DNA of 64,000 bases from Streptomyces agglomeratus (GTDB taxonomy: Bacteria; Actinomycetota; Actinomycetes; Streptomycetales; Streptomycetaceae): positions 62,001 through 126,000 of the forward strand of contig NZ_MEHJ01000002.1 of NCBI RefSeq assembly GCF_001746415.1, read 5' to 3'. This document shows, piece by piece, positions 8,807 to 17,701 of this stretch. A model generated the notes under the pieces. The model had not been told where the DNA came from, did no database searches, and saw only the letters and a list, made by a program, of their open reading frames with translations. Made by a program: the position numbers and the translations under genes. How positions within the stretch are numbered: the first letter of the stretch is position 1; each line of letters begins with the position of its first letter.

Positions 8807-10465
8807 GGGTGTGTCAATTTAACGCCTGTCTCACATTCGGTGGTGACAGAGGGTGCTGCTATCCGAGGAGGATGCGGTGGCGAAGCAGGGTGAAGCCTGC
8901 TCGTCCGTGCATCTGGCGCGCGATCCGCTTGGTCTTGGTGTTGACACCCTCGGTGGGGCCGTTGCTGTACGGAAGCGTGAGGGCGGCGTTCACGGCGTCA
9001 CGGTCTCGTTCCAAACCTCGGGCGAAGGCATGCAGGTGGGGCAGGTCGGCGCCGCGGACCTGGACGATCCAGCGCGAGAGTGCGTCGGCATTGTCGGCGT
9101 GAGGGACAAGGAGCGGGGCGAAGTCTCGGATACCTGTGGCCAGTTGGGTCATCTCAGGGCAGGCGGCGGTGAGCTTGGACAGGAGCTGGTGTTGCTCGGC
9201 CTTGAGGTTGTCGGGCCTGGTCAGCAGCATCCGGGCGAGCCGCCGCGGGGAGATATGGCTGCGGTCGGCGTCCGCACGGCCTTGGTTGATGTACTTGTGC
9301 AGGAGGTTCAGGCAGCCCGTGAAGCCAAGGCCTTTGATCTCTTCGAAGAGGTGCTTGACGGGGACTCCAGGGTCCTCGGCCCGGCGCTTGCGCAGGTGCT
9401 CGCGGTAGGGGTCGACCAGGCTGGCGCGGTACTTGGGGACGCGGAGTATGCGCTCGGGCCGGTCGGCGCGGGCGTAACGTTTGACGGTGTTCAGGGCCAG
9501 TTCCAGGCGGCGGGCGCATTCGAGCAGGCCCACGCCCTGGTCGAGCAGACCGTGGACCTGGTGCCAGCGTTCCAGGGTGGTCTGGGCGCGGGGTCCGTCA
9601 TAGATAGGCGCATCCAGCACAGTGGCCCAGCAGGTGCTGTGCGCCTTGACCTCGCTCAAAACGGCTTCGCACAGGTTGTGCCACAGATGCCAGCGATCAC
9701 CAACCTGCACCGCGTCGGGCAGAGCGCGGCGGATGGCCTCGCATAGGTCGCCGAGCCGTCACGGCATACGACCTCGACGCCAGGGTGCTCGCGCAGCCAC
9801 GCCTCCAGCGTGTCGGCCGTGCGGTCGGGCAGTACGTCGATCCGCTCATGGGTCTCGGCGTCGATCACCACGGTCGCATAGCGGTGCCGCCGGCGCAGAG
9901 CGAAGTCGTCGACGCCGATCACGCGGGGCACCCGCCCGGCGGGCAGCGGGATCCGCAACAGGGCGCGCAGAGCCGTGTGACGCGACAGCCCCATCGCAAG
10001 TATCGCCAGCAAGCGTGCCCCAGCCCGGCCCGCTAACTCCTTGACCACGGCCTTGACTTGCCTGGCCAGACGGGTCGTGCGGCGCTGGTAACGCTCCAGC
10101 ACCCCGGGCACCTGCTCGCGGAAGGTGTGGCGGCAGCCGCGCGTGGGACACACCAGACGCCGTACCCGCACCCGGACCACCACCCGTCGGTCATCGACCG
10201 GCGCATCGGCCACGATCCGCCAGTGATAGCCGTGCACCCGCCCGGACGACGCCCCGCACGCCGGACAGGCCGCGGTGTCCTGGGGAGTCCGTGCCCGCAC
10301 CGCGATCCGCTCGCCCTCGTCGGCCACGTCCTCGATGACCAGCGGGGCCAGGCCCGAAAACACCGTCTGCACAAGCTCGTTGACATCCTTCACGCGAATG
10401 TCAACGACCATCACGACTCACCGTCACCACCGAATGTGAGCCAGAGCCGTTAAGTTGACACACCC
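8807..10465 (-). mobile_element. ISL3-family insertion sequence (copy A)
   Basis: The element is bounded by terminal inverted repeats of about 42 bp with a few mismatches. The left end begins GGGTGTGTCAATTTAACG at 8807 and continues to CACATTCGGTGGTGAC. The right end, read inward from 10465, begins GGGTGTGTCAACTTAACGGC. It encodes one ISL3-type transposase on the minus strand. No 8-bp target duplication is visible. Its right terminal 20 bases are identical to the right end of the unrelated IS256-family element at 861. Confidence 0.85.
8859..10414 (-). pseudogene. ISL3-family transposase (frameshifted)
   Basis: The N-terminal part (10414 to about 9740) has the zinc-binding [15 protein letters not shown] region, a helix-turn-helix, and the DDE segment [20 protein letters not shown]. 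The C-terminal part, from about 9740 to 8859 in another frame, has [16 protein letters not shown] and ends in the family signature LPYSNGPTEGVNTKTKRIAR. The change at about 9740 fits loss of one G in a G run, since restoring it joins [13 protein letters not shown] smoothly. Intact, the enzyme would be about 517 residues. Confidence 0.85.
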
Positions 10466-10919
10466 GCCCCGTTCACGGCCGCGCGCCCGGTTTTACCGTT
10501 TTACGGCGCAGGTGTGGCTGTCGCGTCGACGTCTCCCGACCCCGGTGATCCAGGTCTACCTCGGCGTGTGGATCCTGCTGACCCTGACCCGTGTCCGGTC
10601 CGTCGGCGGAGCCAAGGCATGGTGGGGCGGCTGCGCCGAAAGCGTGCGCACGACTTGCAGTCCACGCGCGGCGATGAGCTGGCGGACGGTCTAGCATCGC
10701 CCGGCGGGGCCCCCGCCAATCCTCTGCGTTGCGCCAAGAAGCCGACTCCCTGCGATCCGGTTTATTACCCCAGGGCTGCAGTCTCTGCTTCAGTTGCGCA
10801 CTGAAGGTTTCCGGTTCTGGTGTCGTTCCTGCTGCTCTCATGGCTACTACGGTGTCAGCACGTTCCAGGGAAGGCACTCAGGGGCGGCGCCCGCTCGGCA
10901 CCCACCCAGCGTGTTCGCC
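10466..10919. other. Region without a recognisable gene
   Basis: Short open frames exist on both strands, but none combines a start, a ribosome binding site and recognisable protein features. The stretch just right of the ISL3 end (about 10470-10620, plus) has one hydrophobic coding-like frame with VIQVYLGVWILLTLTRV, possibly a broken membrane protein interrupted by the ISL3 element. Confidence 0.25.
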
Positions 10920-11300
10920 TGAACCCGGAGGCCGAACCCACTCGTACGGACACACACCGGCTGGGCATGGCAGTGCAAATCTGCACGGACCGCTACGTCG
11001 GCCGATTCATGGACGAGGACCCGCTCGTGGTGCCCTGGGAAGCCGTGGAGTACCTGGCCGGACAGCTCGGCATCGTGGACGCCTCGTGCGTGAAGCGGTA
11101 CGCCGAGCGGACTCGACGTGTACGAGCACGCTGACGAGGTCCACAAGCGAGAATCGGTTCAAGTACCGGGACTTCACCGTCGGGAAGTGAGGCAGGGAGT
11201 TCTACAGCTTCCTGTGCGGGCGGGCGTGGACGCACGCCGAGGGACCGGTGGCACTGTTCCCGCAAGCTCCTCACCAGCGCCCTTACCTCCGCAGGTGTCT
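10920..11300 (+). pseudogene. Tn3-family transposase, N-terminal (DUF4158-like) remnant
   Basis: Plus-strand segments in three frames match the N-terminal DUF4158 region of Tn3-type transposases. They are RLGMAVQICTDRYVGRFM, VEYLAGQLGIVDASCVKRYAE, then ENRFKYRDFTVGK and EFYSFLCGRAWTHAEGPVAL. At least two frame changes and a stop interrupt the sequence, and it ends near the 3' end of dnaE2. The catalytic DDE region is absent. A probable Tn3-type C-terminal fragment lies at the other end of the window on the opposite strand. Confidence 0.55.
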
Positions 11301-11313
11301 CATGAGACATACC

Positions 11314-14300
11314 TCAGCCTGGAGAACCGGGGCTGGTATGGCCGAGGCGGGTGAGGTCGGCGGAGCGAGTGCCGGCGGGCTGGAGGTCGGCGTAGGGGTG
11401 GAGGCGGGCGCCGGCGGTGCCGTCGGGGAGGGTGCGGGACGGCTGAGGTTGGGCGGGGGTGGGTGCTGGGGTGCGGCCGAGGATGTCAAGGACGGCCTGG
11501 GGGCCGTGGGTGCGGCGGGCGGTGGCGAGTTCGTCGAGGTTCCAGGCCATTTCGCCGACGACGGTGCGTCGAGGTCCGCGGGCCTCTACGGTGCCCCGGA
11601 TCAGCAGGAGGCCGTTGTGGAAGATCGTGTGGGCGCATGCTTCGTGGGAGTCTTCGAAGAAGGCGGCGTCGACCAGGCCGGAGCCGTCTTCGAGGGTGAG
11701 GAAGACGATCCGGCGGCCGGAGGCGATTGGCGGGGTTTGGGTGGAGGCGCGGACGCCGGCGACGAGGACGCGCTGGCCGGGGTGCATGGCGCGCAGGTGG
11801 GCTGCGTCGGTGGCGCCGATTTCGCGCAGGAGCCGGTGGTGGTCTTCCATCAGGTGGCGGCTCACGTCGATCTTCAGCACGCCGAGTTCGGCGTCCAGTT
11901 GTTCGCGGGCGGTCATTTCCTTCAGGCCGGCCGGTCCGGCGGCCACGAGGGTCGCGTCGAGGGGGAGTTGTTCGGTGCCGGGGCGGGTGCGGGCGTGGCG
12001 GTGGATTTCGGCGGCCTGGAGGAGGAGGTCGCGTCGGGTCGCCTCCCCCTTCAACCCGTCGAGGGCGCCGATCTGGATGAGACGCTCGATGACGGGGAGC
12101 TTGGGGTGGGCGCGGGCGTAGAGGTCTTGGAGGGAGGTGTAGGGCTGGCCGGCGGCGATCCGGGCGACCTCGTCTTCTGAGATGCCCCGCACGGTGGCGA
12201 GTGAGATGCGTACGCCCCAGCCGGTGGGTGTCTTCTCGACCGTGTAGGCGGGCTTGGAGTGATTGATGTCAACGGGCAGGACGGGCACGTTGTGGCGCCG
12301 GGCGTCGGAGACGATCACACAGGGCGGCCACATGCCGGGGTCGTGTTCCAGCAGTCCTGCGTACAGGGCTGCGGGGTGGTGGGCTTTGAGCCAGGCGGAC
12401 TGGAGCGCTGGCACGGCGAAGGCGACGGCGTGTGCTCGGCAGAATCCGTACGCGCCGAACGAGGAAACGACTGACCAGACCTCGTCGAGGACTTTCGTGC
12501 TGTAGCCGCGGGCGCCGGCCTTGGTCCGGAACCAGTCTTCGATCTTGGCAAGGCGCTGCTCGTCGGCGAGGGCGCGGCGGGCGATCTCTCCCAGGGCGCG
12601 GTCGCATCCCGTCATGACGGAGAAGATGTCGATGATCTGTTCGTGCCAGATGGTCACTCCGTAGGTGTCGCGCAGGACGGGTTCGAGGTCGGGGTGGGGG
12701 TAGGCGGGGGCGGCGCCGTGGCGGGCGGCGATGTAGAGGGCGGGCATGCCGCCTTTGACCGGGCCGGGGCGGAAGAGGGAGATGTCGGCGATGACGTCCT
12801 GGGGGCCTCGGGGCTGGAGCCGGCCGACGAGGTCCTGCTGGCCGGGGCTTTCGAGCTGGAACATGCCGACGGTGTCGCTGTCCTGGATCAGTTTGAACGC
12901 GAAGACGTCGTCGAGGGGGACGTCGAGGTCGATCTGGCGCCCGTCCGTCCGCCGGATCTCTGCGACGGCGTGCGCCATCGCGGACTGCATCCGCACTCCG
13001 AGGACATCGAGCTTGAGCAGGCCGAGGTCCTCCACGTCCTCCTTGTCCGCCTGGACCATCGGGTACTGGCCGCCCGGTGTCGGCTGCACCGGCAGCCGGT
13101 CGAGCAGCGTGGAGTTGGAGAGGATGACACCGCACGGGTGCATCGCGATCCCGCGCGGCAGCCTGTCCAGTCCTTCCGCCAGCTCCCACAGCGGCCCGTA
13201 GGAGGCCGCCTCGGCGGCGAGCGGCTTCAGCTCGGGGAGTTCGGCGAGTGCGCCGCGGATGTCGCAGGCGGGCAGGTGCGGGAACGACTTCGCGATCCGG
13301 TCGACGACCTGCGGGGCAACACCGAGGGCCAGGCCGGTGTCGCGCAGGGCGTGGCGGGCACGGTAGGTCTCGGGCATGCCGGTGACGGCGACCCGCTCTT
13401 TCCCGAAGCGCTCGATGATGCGGTCGTAGACCTCCAGCCGGCGGGCGGACTCGACATCGATGTCGATGTCCGGCAGGGAGGCGCGCCGCTCGCTGAGGAA
13501 CCTCTCGAAGAGCAGCGAGTGTTCGAGCGGGTTGGCCGAAGCGACGAAAAGTGAGTGGTTGACCATGGAACCGGCGCCAGAGCCCCGGGCGGCGACTCGA
13601 ATGCCCATGTCCCGGATGTCAGCGACGACTTGAGCAACGGCGAGGAAGTACGCCTCGAACCCGAGGCGGCCGATGATGCCGAGCTCGTAGTCGAGTTGGT
13701 GCATCGCACGCTCGTCCAGGTCCAGGCCGCGGGCGACCATCCCGGCCTCGCACCGCTGGCGCAGCAGCCGCATCCCCCCTCCTGGACCGGACTGCGCGCC
13801 CACCACAGTGGCCTCGGGAAAGTGCGGCACTCCGAGCCCGAGGTCGCGTGCGGGGTCCACGACGCATGCGTCGGCCGTCGCGACCGTCTCCGCGATCAGC
13901 CGCTGCGCCCGCCGCGGAGGCAGGCTGGCGGCCGCGGTCACCCGCTGGGCGATCGTGATCATGTCGGTGGGGCCCTTGAGCCAGCGCTCGCCGCAGTCCA
14001 GCCGGCGTCGGTCGATCGGCCTCAGCAGGCGGGCCGCGTCCAGCACGTCCGCGATCCGGTGCTGCGCAGGGTCGGCGTAACGGACCGCATTCGACAGCAC
14101 CGCCGTCACACCGACCCGGTCTGCGAGGGCGAGGGTGTGCGCGGCCAGGCGCACCGATCCCGGACCGAGACCAGACAGACCCCAGCACACGACCTCCAGC
14201 CGCAGCGCGTCCCCGACGACCTCGCGCCAAGGAGCCAGCAGCCGCTCGGCGACGTCGGGCCGACCGGCGGACAGCGCCCTCACCGGCTCCGAGGCGGGGC

Positions 14301-14748
14301 CGAGAAGGACCGTCAGCCCCTCTCCCCCGAACCTGGTGATCGCTTCCCAGGACGCCGAAGGCGGCCCACCGGCCGCAAAGCTGTCGGCGTGCGCGGCGGA
14401 CACCAACCGGCACAACCTCCCCCACCCGGCAGCGCTCTGCGCGAGAAACGTTGCCCGAAGCGGCGCCTGCGCCACGTGAGCCCCACCGCGTACTGGGGTC
14501 CGGCGCCGGGGGCCAACAGTCGTCGGTGCGTGGGCGGCGACAGCCAGGTCGACCCCGAAGACGGGGCGCACACCGGCGGCCATGGCAGCCTTCGCGAACC
14601 TCACCACACCGGTGACGGTGTCACGGTCGGTGAGCGCCAGCGTACCGATGCCATGCTCGGCCGCCCGGGCCACGAGAGCATGCGGATGGGAGGCGCCGTA
14701 GCGGGCGGAGTAGCCGCTGGCGACATGGAGGTGCACTCCAGTACCCAC
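11314..14748 (-). CDS. dnaE2: Error-prone DNA polymerase III alpha subunit DnaE2 (ImuC)
   Basis: This 1144-residue C-family polymerase has an N-terminal PHP domain (VHLHVASGYSARYG, residues 5-18, then LALTDRDTVTGVVRFAKA). The polymerase core carries the catalytic aspartates in LPDIDIDVE (about residue 427) and EDLGLLKLDVLG (about 580). The palm/finger segment GMFQLESPGQQDLVGRLQPR and the C-terminal OB-fold region QRVLVAGVRASTQTPP follow. Length and order match DnaE2, which performs mutagenic translesion synthesis after DNA damage, normally with ImuA'/ImuB. Neither partner gene is in the window. It may be SOS-controlled, since a LexA-like box lies about 55 bp upstream. Its 3' end abuts a Tn3 remnant. 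Confidence 0.9.
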   Translation of the reverse strand: MGTGVHLHVASGYSARYGASHPHALVARAAEHGIGTLALTDRDTVTGVVRFAKAAMAAGVRPVFGVDLAVAAHAPTTVGPRRRTPVRGGAHVAQAPLRATFLAQSAAGWGRLCRLVSAAHADSFAAGGPPSASWEAITRFGGEGLTVLLGPASEPVRALSAGRPDVAERLLAPWREVVGDALRLEVVCWGLSGLGPGSVRLAAHTLALADRVGVTAVLSNAVRYADPAQHRIADVLDAARLLRPIDRRRLDCGERWLKGPTDMITIAQRVTAAASLPPRRAQRLIAETVATADACVVDPARDLGLGVPHFPEATVVGAQSGPGGGMRLLRQRCEAGMVARGLDLDERAMHQLDYELGIIGRLGFEAYFLAVAQVVADIRDMGIRVAARGSGAGSMVNHSLFVASANPLEHSLLFERFLSERRASLPDIDIDVESARRLEVYDRIIERFGKERVAVTGMPETYRARHALRDTGLALGVAPQVVDRIAKSFPHLPACDIRGALAELPELKPLAAEAASYGPLWELAEGLDRLPRGIAMHPCGVILSNSTLLDRLPVQPTPGGQYPMVQADKEDVEDLGLLKLDVLGVRMQSAMAHAVAEIRRTDGRQIDLDVPLDDVFAFKLIQDSDTVGMFQLESPGQQDLVGRLQPRGPQDVIADISLFRPGPVKGGMPALYIAARHGAAPAYPHPDLEPVLRDTYGVTIWHEQIIDIFSVMTGCDRALGEIARRALADEQRLAKIEDWFRTKAGARGYSTKVLDEVWSVVSSFGAYGFCRAHAVAFAVPALQSAWLKAHHPAALYAGLLEHDPGMWPPCVIVSDARRHNVPVLPVDINHSKPAYTVEKTPTGWGVRISLATVRGISEDEVARIAAGQPYTSLQDLYARAHPKLPVIERLIQIGALDGLKGEATRRDLLLQAAEIHRHARTRPGTEQLPLDATLVAAGPAGLKEMTAREQLDAELGVLKIDVSRHLMEDHHRLLREIGATDAAHLRAMHPGQRVLVAGVRASTQTPPIASGRRIVFLTLEDGSGLVDAAFFEDSHEACAHTIFHNGLLLIRGTVEARGPRRTVVGEMAWNLDELATARRTHGPQAVLDILGRTPAPTPAQPQPSRTLPDGTAGARLHPYADLQPAGTRSADLTRLGHTSPGSPG

Positions 14749-14802
14749 AGCTCACCTCCAGCCCTCCCCACTTTTCAGCCACTATGACCTGAAACCAATG
14801 TA

Positions 14803-14818
14803 TCGAACTAAATTCGAA
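14803..14818. promoter_or_regulatory. Candidate LexA (SOS) box upstream of dnaE2
   Basis: The sequence TCGAACTAAATTCGAA lies 55 bp upstream of the dnaE2 start. The actinobacterial LexA consensus is TCGAAC-N4-GTTCGA. The left half matches fully. The right half (TTCGAA) is offset by one base, so the site is imperfect. Known regulation of dnaE2 by LexA makes it a reasonable candidate. Confidence 0.4.
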
Positions 14819-15006
14819 CAGAGCCAGTCGGCGGCGCCTGGAGCTGCTGTGACAGAGCACGTTGTGACTGAGCGTCGTAGTTGGCCACTGAGCGTTCTAG
14901 TTGGCCGGAGCCGACGCAAAGCCGGCCGTGCGAGAGGCTCCGGGGTCACGCGCGAGCGCGGGAAATGGAGATGCTGGTTACTGGCGTGCGCAGGCAGGAT
15001 CTCCCC

Positions 15007-15459
15007 ATGTCGACCGACGTGAGCGGAATGATCGAATGCCGTCCGGGGGCCCACCTGTGGGGCCCTGCCGACGAGGACTCCGTATGGGAGGTCGGCATCG
15101 ATCTCTTCCTCCTCAACAGGGGCAACGCCTACGACGGCCTGGCCTGCCTCTTTGGAATCCGAAACTCCTTTGGCTTCCTTCCCCTTGCGGAAGATCGTGG
15201 CTTCCCAGACGACGCCTCGGATGGGCTGCGAGGTGAGTTCGCCGGCTACGGAGGCCCCCACAATGTGCACGGGACCACCTGGCTGACCTGGGCCGAGCTG
15301 GACAGCGCGGACTGGCAGGAGACCGACGCCTCAGGCACACGACCCCGCGCCTCAGCCGCAGGGATCGACACTGACTGGGTCCGGGTCTGGAGCGTCATGC
15401 GCATCCTCAGCGAAGTTCACGGAGCCGAGAACGTACGCCTCGTCGTCTGGTTCCACTGA
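15007..15459 (+). CDS. Uncharacterised conserved Streptomyces protein
   Basis: This 150-residue cytoplasmic protein starts at ATG 15007, with AGGAT about ten bases upstream. It contains SVWEVGIDLFLLNRGNAYDG near the N-terminus, GTTWLTWAELDSADWQE in the middle, and ends VWSVMRILSEVHGAENVRLV. I have seen longer proteins with these same blocks. Here the section between the middle and last block looks shortened. No catalytic motif is evident. Its stop codon TGA (15457-15459) spans the junction with an IS5 element. The inserted bases restore the same TGA, so the gene stays intact. Confidence 0.6.
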   Translation: MSTDVSGMIECRPGAHLWGPADEDSVWEVGIDLFLLNRGNAYDGLACLFGIRNSFGFLPLAEDRGFPDDASDGLRGEFAGYGGPHNVHGTTWLTWAELDSADWQETDASGTRPRASAAGIDTDWVRVWSVMRILSEVHGAENVRLVVWFH

Positions 15460-16327
15460 GCCTTTCAGCGTGGCCACCGATCGGGTGATGACCATGGTGC
15501 CCGCAACAGACAGGGCTCCCGTGCCGTTGGGTGAGGTGTTCGAAGTCTCAACCTGCCGGTCCAGGAGCCCCGTTGGTTCCCTATCCTGCCGCACTCGACC
15601 TGCCTCATGCGCTGGTCGAGTGGGTCACGATGATCGTCACCTGTGAGGGTGACCGCCGCTGCAAGCTCCTGCCGCACAAGCGCGCCCTCGTTGCTCTCGC
15701 CTACCTGCGCAAGCACGACACTCTCGCGCAGATCGCCGCCGGGTTCGGCATATCCGTAGGCACCGCCCACGCCTACACCACCGCCGTTGTGCGGCTCCTC
15801 GCCGACCGGGCGCCGGGCCTGCTCAAGACCCTGCGCAAGCACGCCCCGGACTACGTGCTCCTGGACGGCACGCTCAGCGAGTGCGACCGCCTGGGCGACG
15901 GACGCGCCGATTACTCCCACAAGCACCGGCGCCACGGCGTGAACGTGCAGGTCGTCACCGATCCCGAAGGCCAGCTTCTGTGGATCTCGCCGGCCTTGCC
16001 GGGCCGCGCTCACGATCTGACCGCCGCACGCACCCACCGCATCATCCGAATCTGCGAACGCCAGGGTGTCCCGATCGTCGCCGACCGCGCCTACATCGGC
16101 GCCGGCTCCCAGGTAACCACCGCCATCCGCCGCCCACCCAACGGCGAACTGTCACCGACCGAACGGACGCTGAACCGGGCACTCGCCCAGGCCCGCGCTC
16201 CTGTCGAACGAGGCGTCGCCCGCCTGAAGTCCTGGCGGATCTTCCGCCGGAGCCGCTGCAGCCCGAACCGCATGACGGACATCGCCGCCGCGGTCCTCAC
16301 CCTGGAGAGGCAACGCTGAAAAGGCTC
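15458..16327 (+). mobile_element. IS5-family insertion sequence
   Basis: Terminal inverted repeats GAGCCTTTCAGCGT (15458) and, on the other strand from 16327, GAGCCTTTTCAGCGTT enclose one transposase. The trinucleotide ACT flanks both ends (15455-15457 and 16328-16330) as a target duplication, as expected for part of the IS5 family. The clean ends, target duplication and intact transposase suggest a recent insertion. Confidence 0.85.
15531..16319 (+). CDS. IS5-family transposase (DDE_Tnp_4 type)
   Basis: This 262-residue transposase is read from a GTG. It has an N-terminal HTH ([19 protein letters not shown]) and a DDE domain with [14 protein letters not shown] (first Asp), [13 protein letters not shown] (second Asp) and [18 protein letters not shown] (Glu). 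The frame is intact across the element and ends 8 bp inside the right terminal repeat. It should be active in cis on its own ends. Confidence 0.9.
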   Translation: MRCSKSQPAGPGAPLVPYPAALDLPHALVEWVTMIVTCEGDRRCKLLPHKRALVALAYLRKHDTLAQIAAGFGISVGTAHAYTTAVVRLLADRAPGLLKTLRKHAPDYVLLDGTLSECDRLGDGRADYSHKHRRHGVNVQVVTDPEGQLLWISPALPGRAHDLTAARTHRIIRICERQGVPIVADRAYIGAGSQVTTAIRRPPNGELSPTERTLNRALAQARAPVERGVARLKSWRIFRRSRCSPNRMTDIAAAVLTLERQR

Positions 16328-16502
16328 ACTGAACGAAGTTTCGAAGGAGGGCGTGAACACCGTGTCGCCGGGCACAAGGGCTATCACACCGAGGTCCTGG
16401 CATTCGGAGCTGGTCGGGATCTACCCACCAAGGGACGAACTCAGGCCCTTGTGAAGCTCATACGCACACGCGCCTGAGCCGGAATTGACGATGGGGTTTA
16501 AA

Positions 16503-16658
16503 ATGATCATTCTTGGGCTTATTCTGCTGATCATCGGCCTGCTTGTCGGCATGGGTCTGCTGACGACGATCGGTGGCATCCTCATTCTGGTTGGCGCCAT
16601 CCTGTGGATCCTGGGTGCGACCGGTCGCGCGGTCGGTGGACGCAAGCACTTCTTCTAA
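16503..16658 (+). CDS. DUF6131-like small membrane protein
   Basis: This 51-residue protein consists of two hydrophobic helices (IILGLILLIIGLLVGMGLL and GGILILVGAILWILGA) and a short basic tail ending RKHFF. Length and pattern match DUF6131 proteins of Streptomyces. An in-frame ATG twelve bases earlier (16491) is an alternative start. The GGGG just before 16503 favours the later one. Codon use has less G/C at third positions than its neighbours (ATC ATT CTT GGG CTT ATT), a feature of very short membrane peptides. Function is unknown. Confidence 0.75.
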   Translation: MIILGLILLIIGLLVGMGLLTTIGGILILVGAILWILGATGRAVGGRKHFF

Positions 16659-16928
16659 AGTCAGGGCGCCTCACCAACTCTCTGCGACGAGTGACGTGTC
16701 CATGACTCCCTCCGCGTCGGAAAGTCCACACCGTGAGGAGCTTCTGGGGCGTGCTCGCGCAGGGTGGTCCCTATGGACCAACGTGGCCGACTCCCCACCT
16801 TCGACGCCGCTGCCCAAGTGCCTATGGTCACCGGTGTCCTCTAAGCAATCATGCGCGACGTTTCGCAGAAGCAGTACCCGATTCGGCAACGCCGCACGGT
16901 CGCGGTGGTAGGTCGTCAGCGTGCCGGG

Positions 16929-16960
16929 ACGGCGGGCCGCCAGTGGGGACGGCCCGCCGT
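16929..16960. terminator. Hairpin terminator after the ricin-domain gene
   Basis: An 11-bp perfect stem (ACGGCGGGCCG with CGGCCCGCCGT) and a 10-base loop lies about 20 bp beyond the stop of the minus-strand ricin-type gene. There is no T run, as is usual for Streptomyces terminators. The remainder of 16659-16979 shows no convincing gene. Confidence 0.6.
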
Positions 16961-16979
16961 GCTCACCGGGTCAGCCGGT

Positions 16980-17456
16980 TCACACCTGGTCGATCACCCA
17001 ACGGGACGCCGTGCCGATGGTGGGTTGGAAGACGACCGTGGACCCTACGGTTCCGTTCGCGTGCAGGTACTTGCCGCTCCAGGTGTGGCTGATGGACTTC
17101 GGGCTGCCGGACGTGGTGTTCCACTTCTGATACGCGCCGGCGTTGCACGGGAAGGTGTAGACGTCCGCGCCGTTTCCGTCGAGGCAGTGGCCTGATACCG
17201 GGTTCCTGAAGATGCCTCCTGTGATCGTCCAGACCTGCTTTGCGCTGCGGTCACAGTTGCCGAGGACGAGGTTTCCCTTGCCTGTCGGGACGTCCACCAC
17301 CTGAAGGCAGGAGTTGCGGCTGTTGGCGTTAATCACCTGGTAGTACACCGGGGCCGCCGCCTGCGCCGAGGTCGGGGCGCCGACCAGCAGCGTCGAGCCG
17401 AATGCGATCGCCGCGCCTGCACCGGCGAGTCGACTGAAGTTTCCCTTGAGTTGCAT
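16980..17456 (-). CDS. Secreted ricin-type beta-trefoil lectin domain protein
   Basis: This 158-residue protein starts at ATG 17456. Residues 1-34 form a Sec signal peptide with a hydrophobic core (AGAGAAIAFGSTLLVGA) and an AQA-AA cleavage site. The mature part is one ricin-B/CBM13-like trefoil with repeated QxW-type motifs (KQVWTI, YQKWNT, and SRWVID). No catalytic domain is attached, so it is a free extracellular carbohydrate-binding module. It may act as a lectin or adhesin, or bind a polysaccharide for another enzyme. It is divergent from the SARP regulator 245 bp away, which could control it. Confidence 0.8.
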   Translation of the reverse strand: MQLKGNFSRLAGAGAAIAFGSTLLVGAPTSAQAAAPVYYQVINANSRNSCLQVVDVPTGKGNLVLGNCDRSAKQVWTITGGIFRNPVSGHCLDGNGADVYTFPCNAGAYQKWNTTSGSPKSISHTWSGKYLHANGTVGSTVVFQPTIGTASRWVIDQV

Positions 17457-17701
17457 TGATTGATCCCCTCGAGTTCAGATGGTTGGCGCGCCGCCTGTGG
17501 CGGCGCCCGGTCATTCCCCCTGTTCGCCGCTGCACGGAGGCCTTCGGCGACCGGTTTGTGGGGATGGGTTGGGACGACGTCACCGTCGCGCATGCCATCC
17601 CCATGGCGTCATCACCACGTCACCATCGGCCGCCAGGCGGTCATTTCTGTGAACGCTATGCTTTGATCCAATTACTGTCGGCAAGGGGAGTGGCCGGGAG
17701 G

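Noticed and set aside
11248..12180. 310-codon plus-strand open frame opposite dnaE2
   Set aside because: Gly/Val-rich shadow of dnaE2, without domain or ribosome binding site.
17456..17701. Longer start of the SARP gene (82 extra codons)
   Set aside because: The upstream codons do not look like protein. MDFRVLG at 17702 is the normal SARP start, and the longer form would overlap the divergent lectin gene's start.
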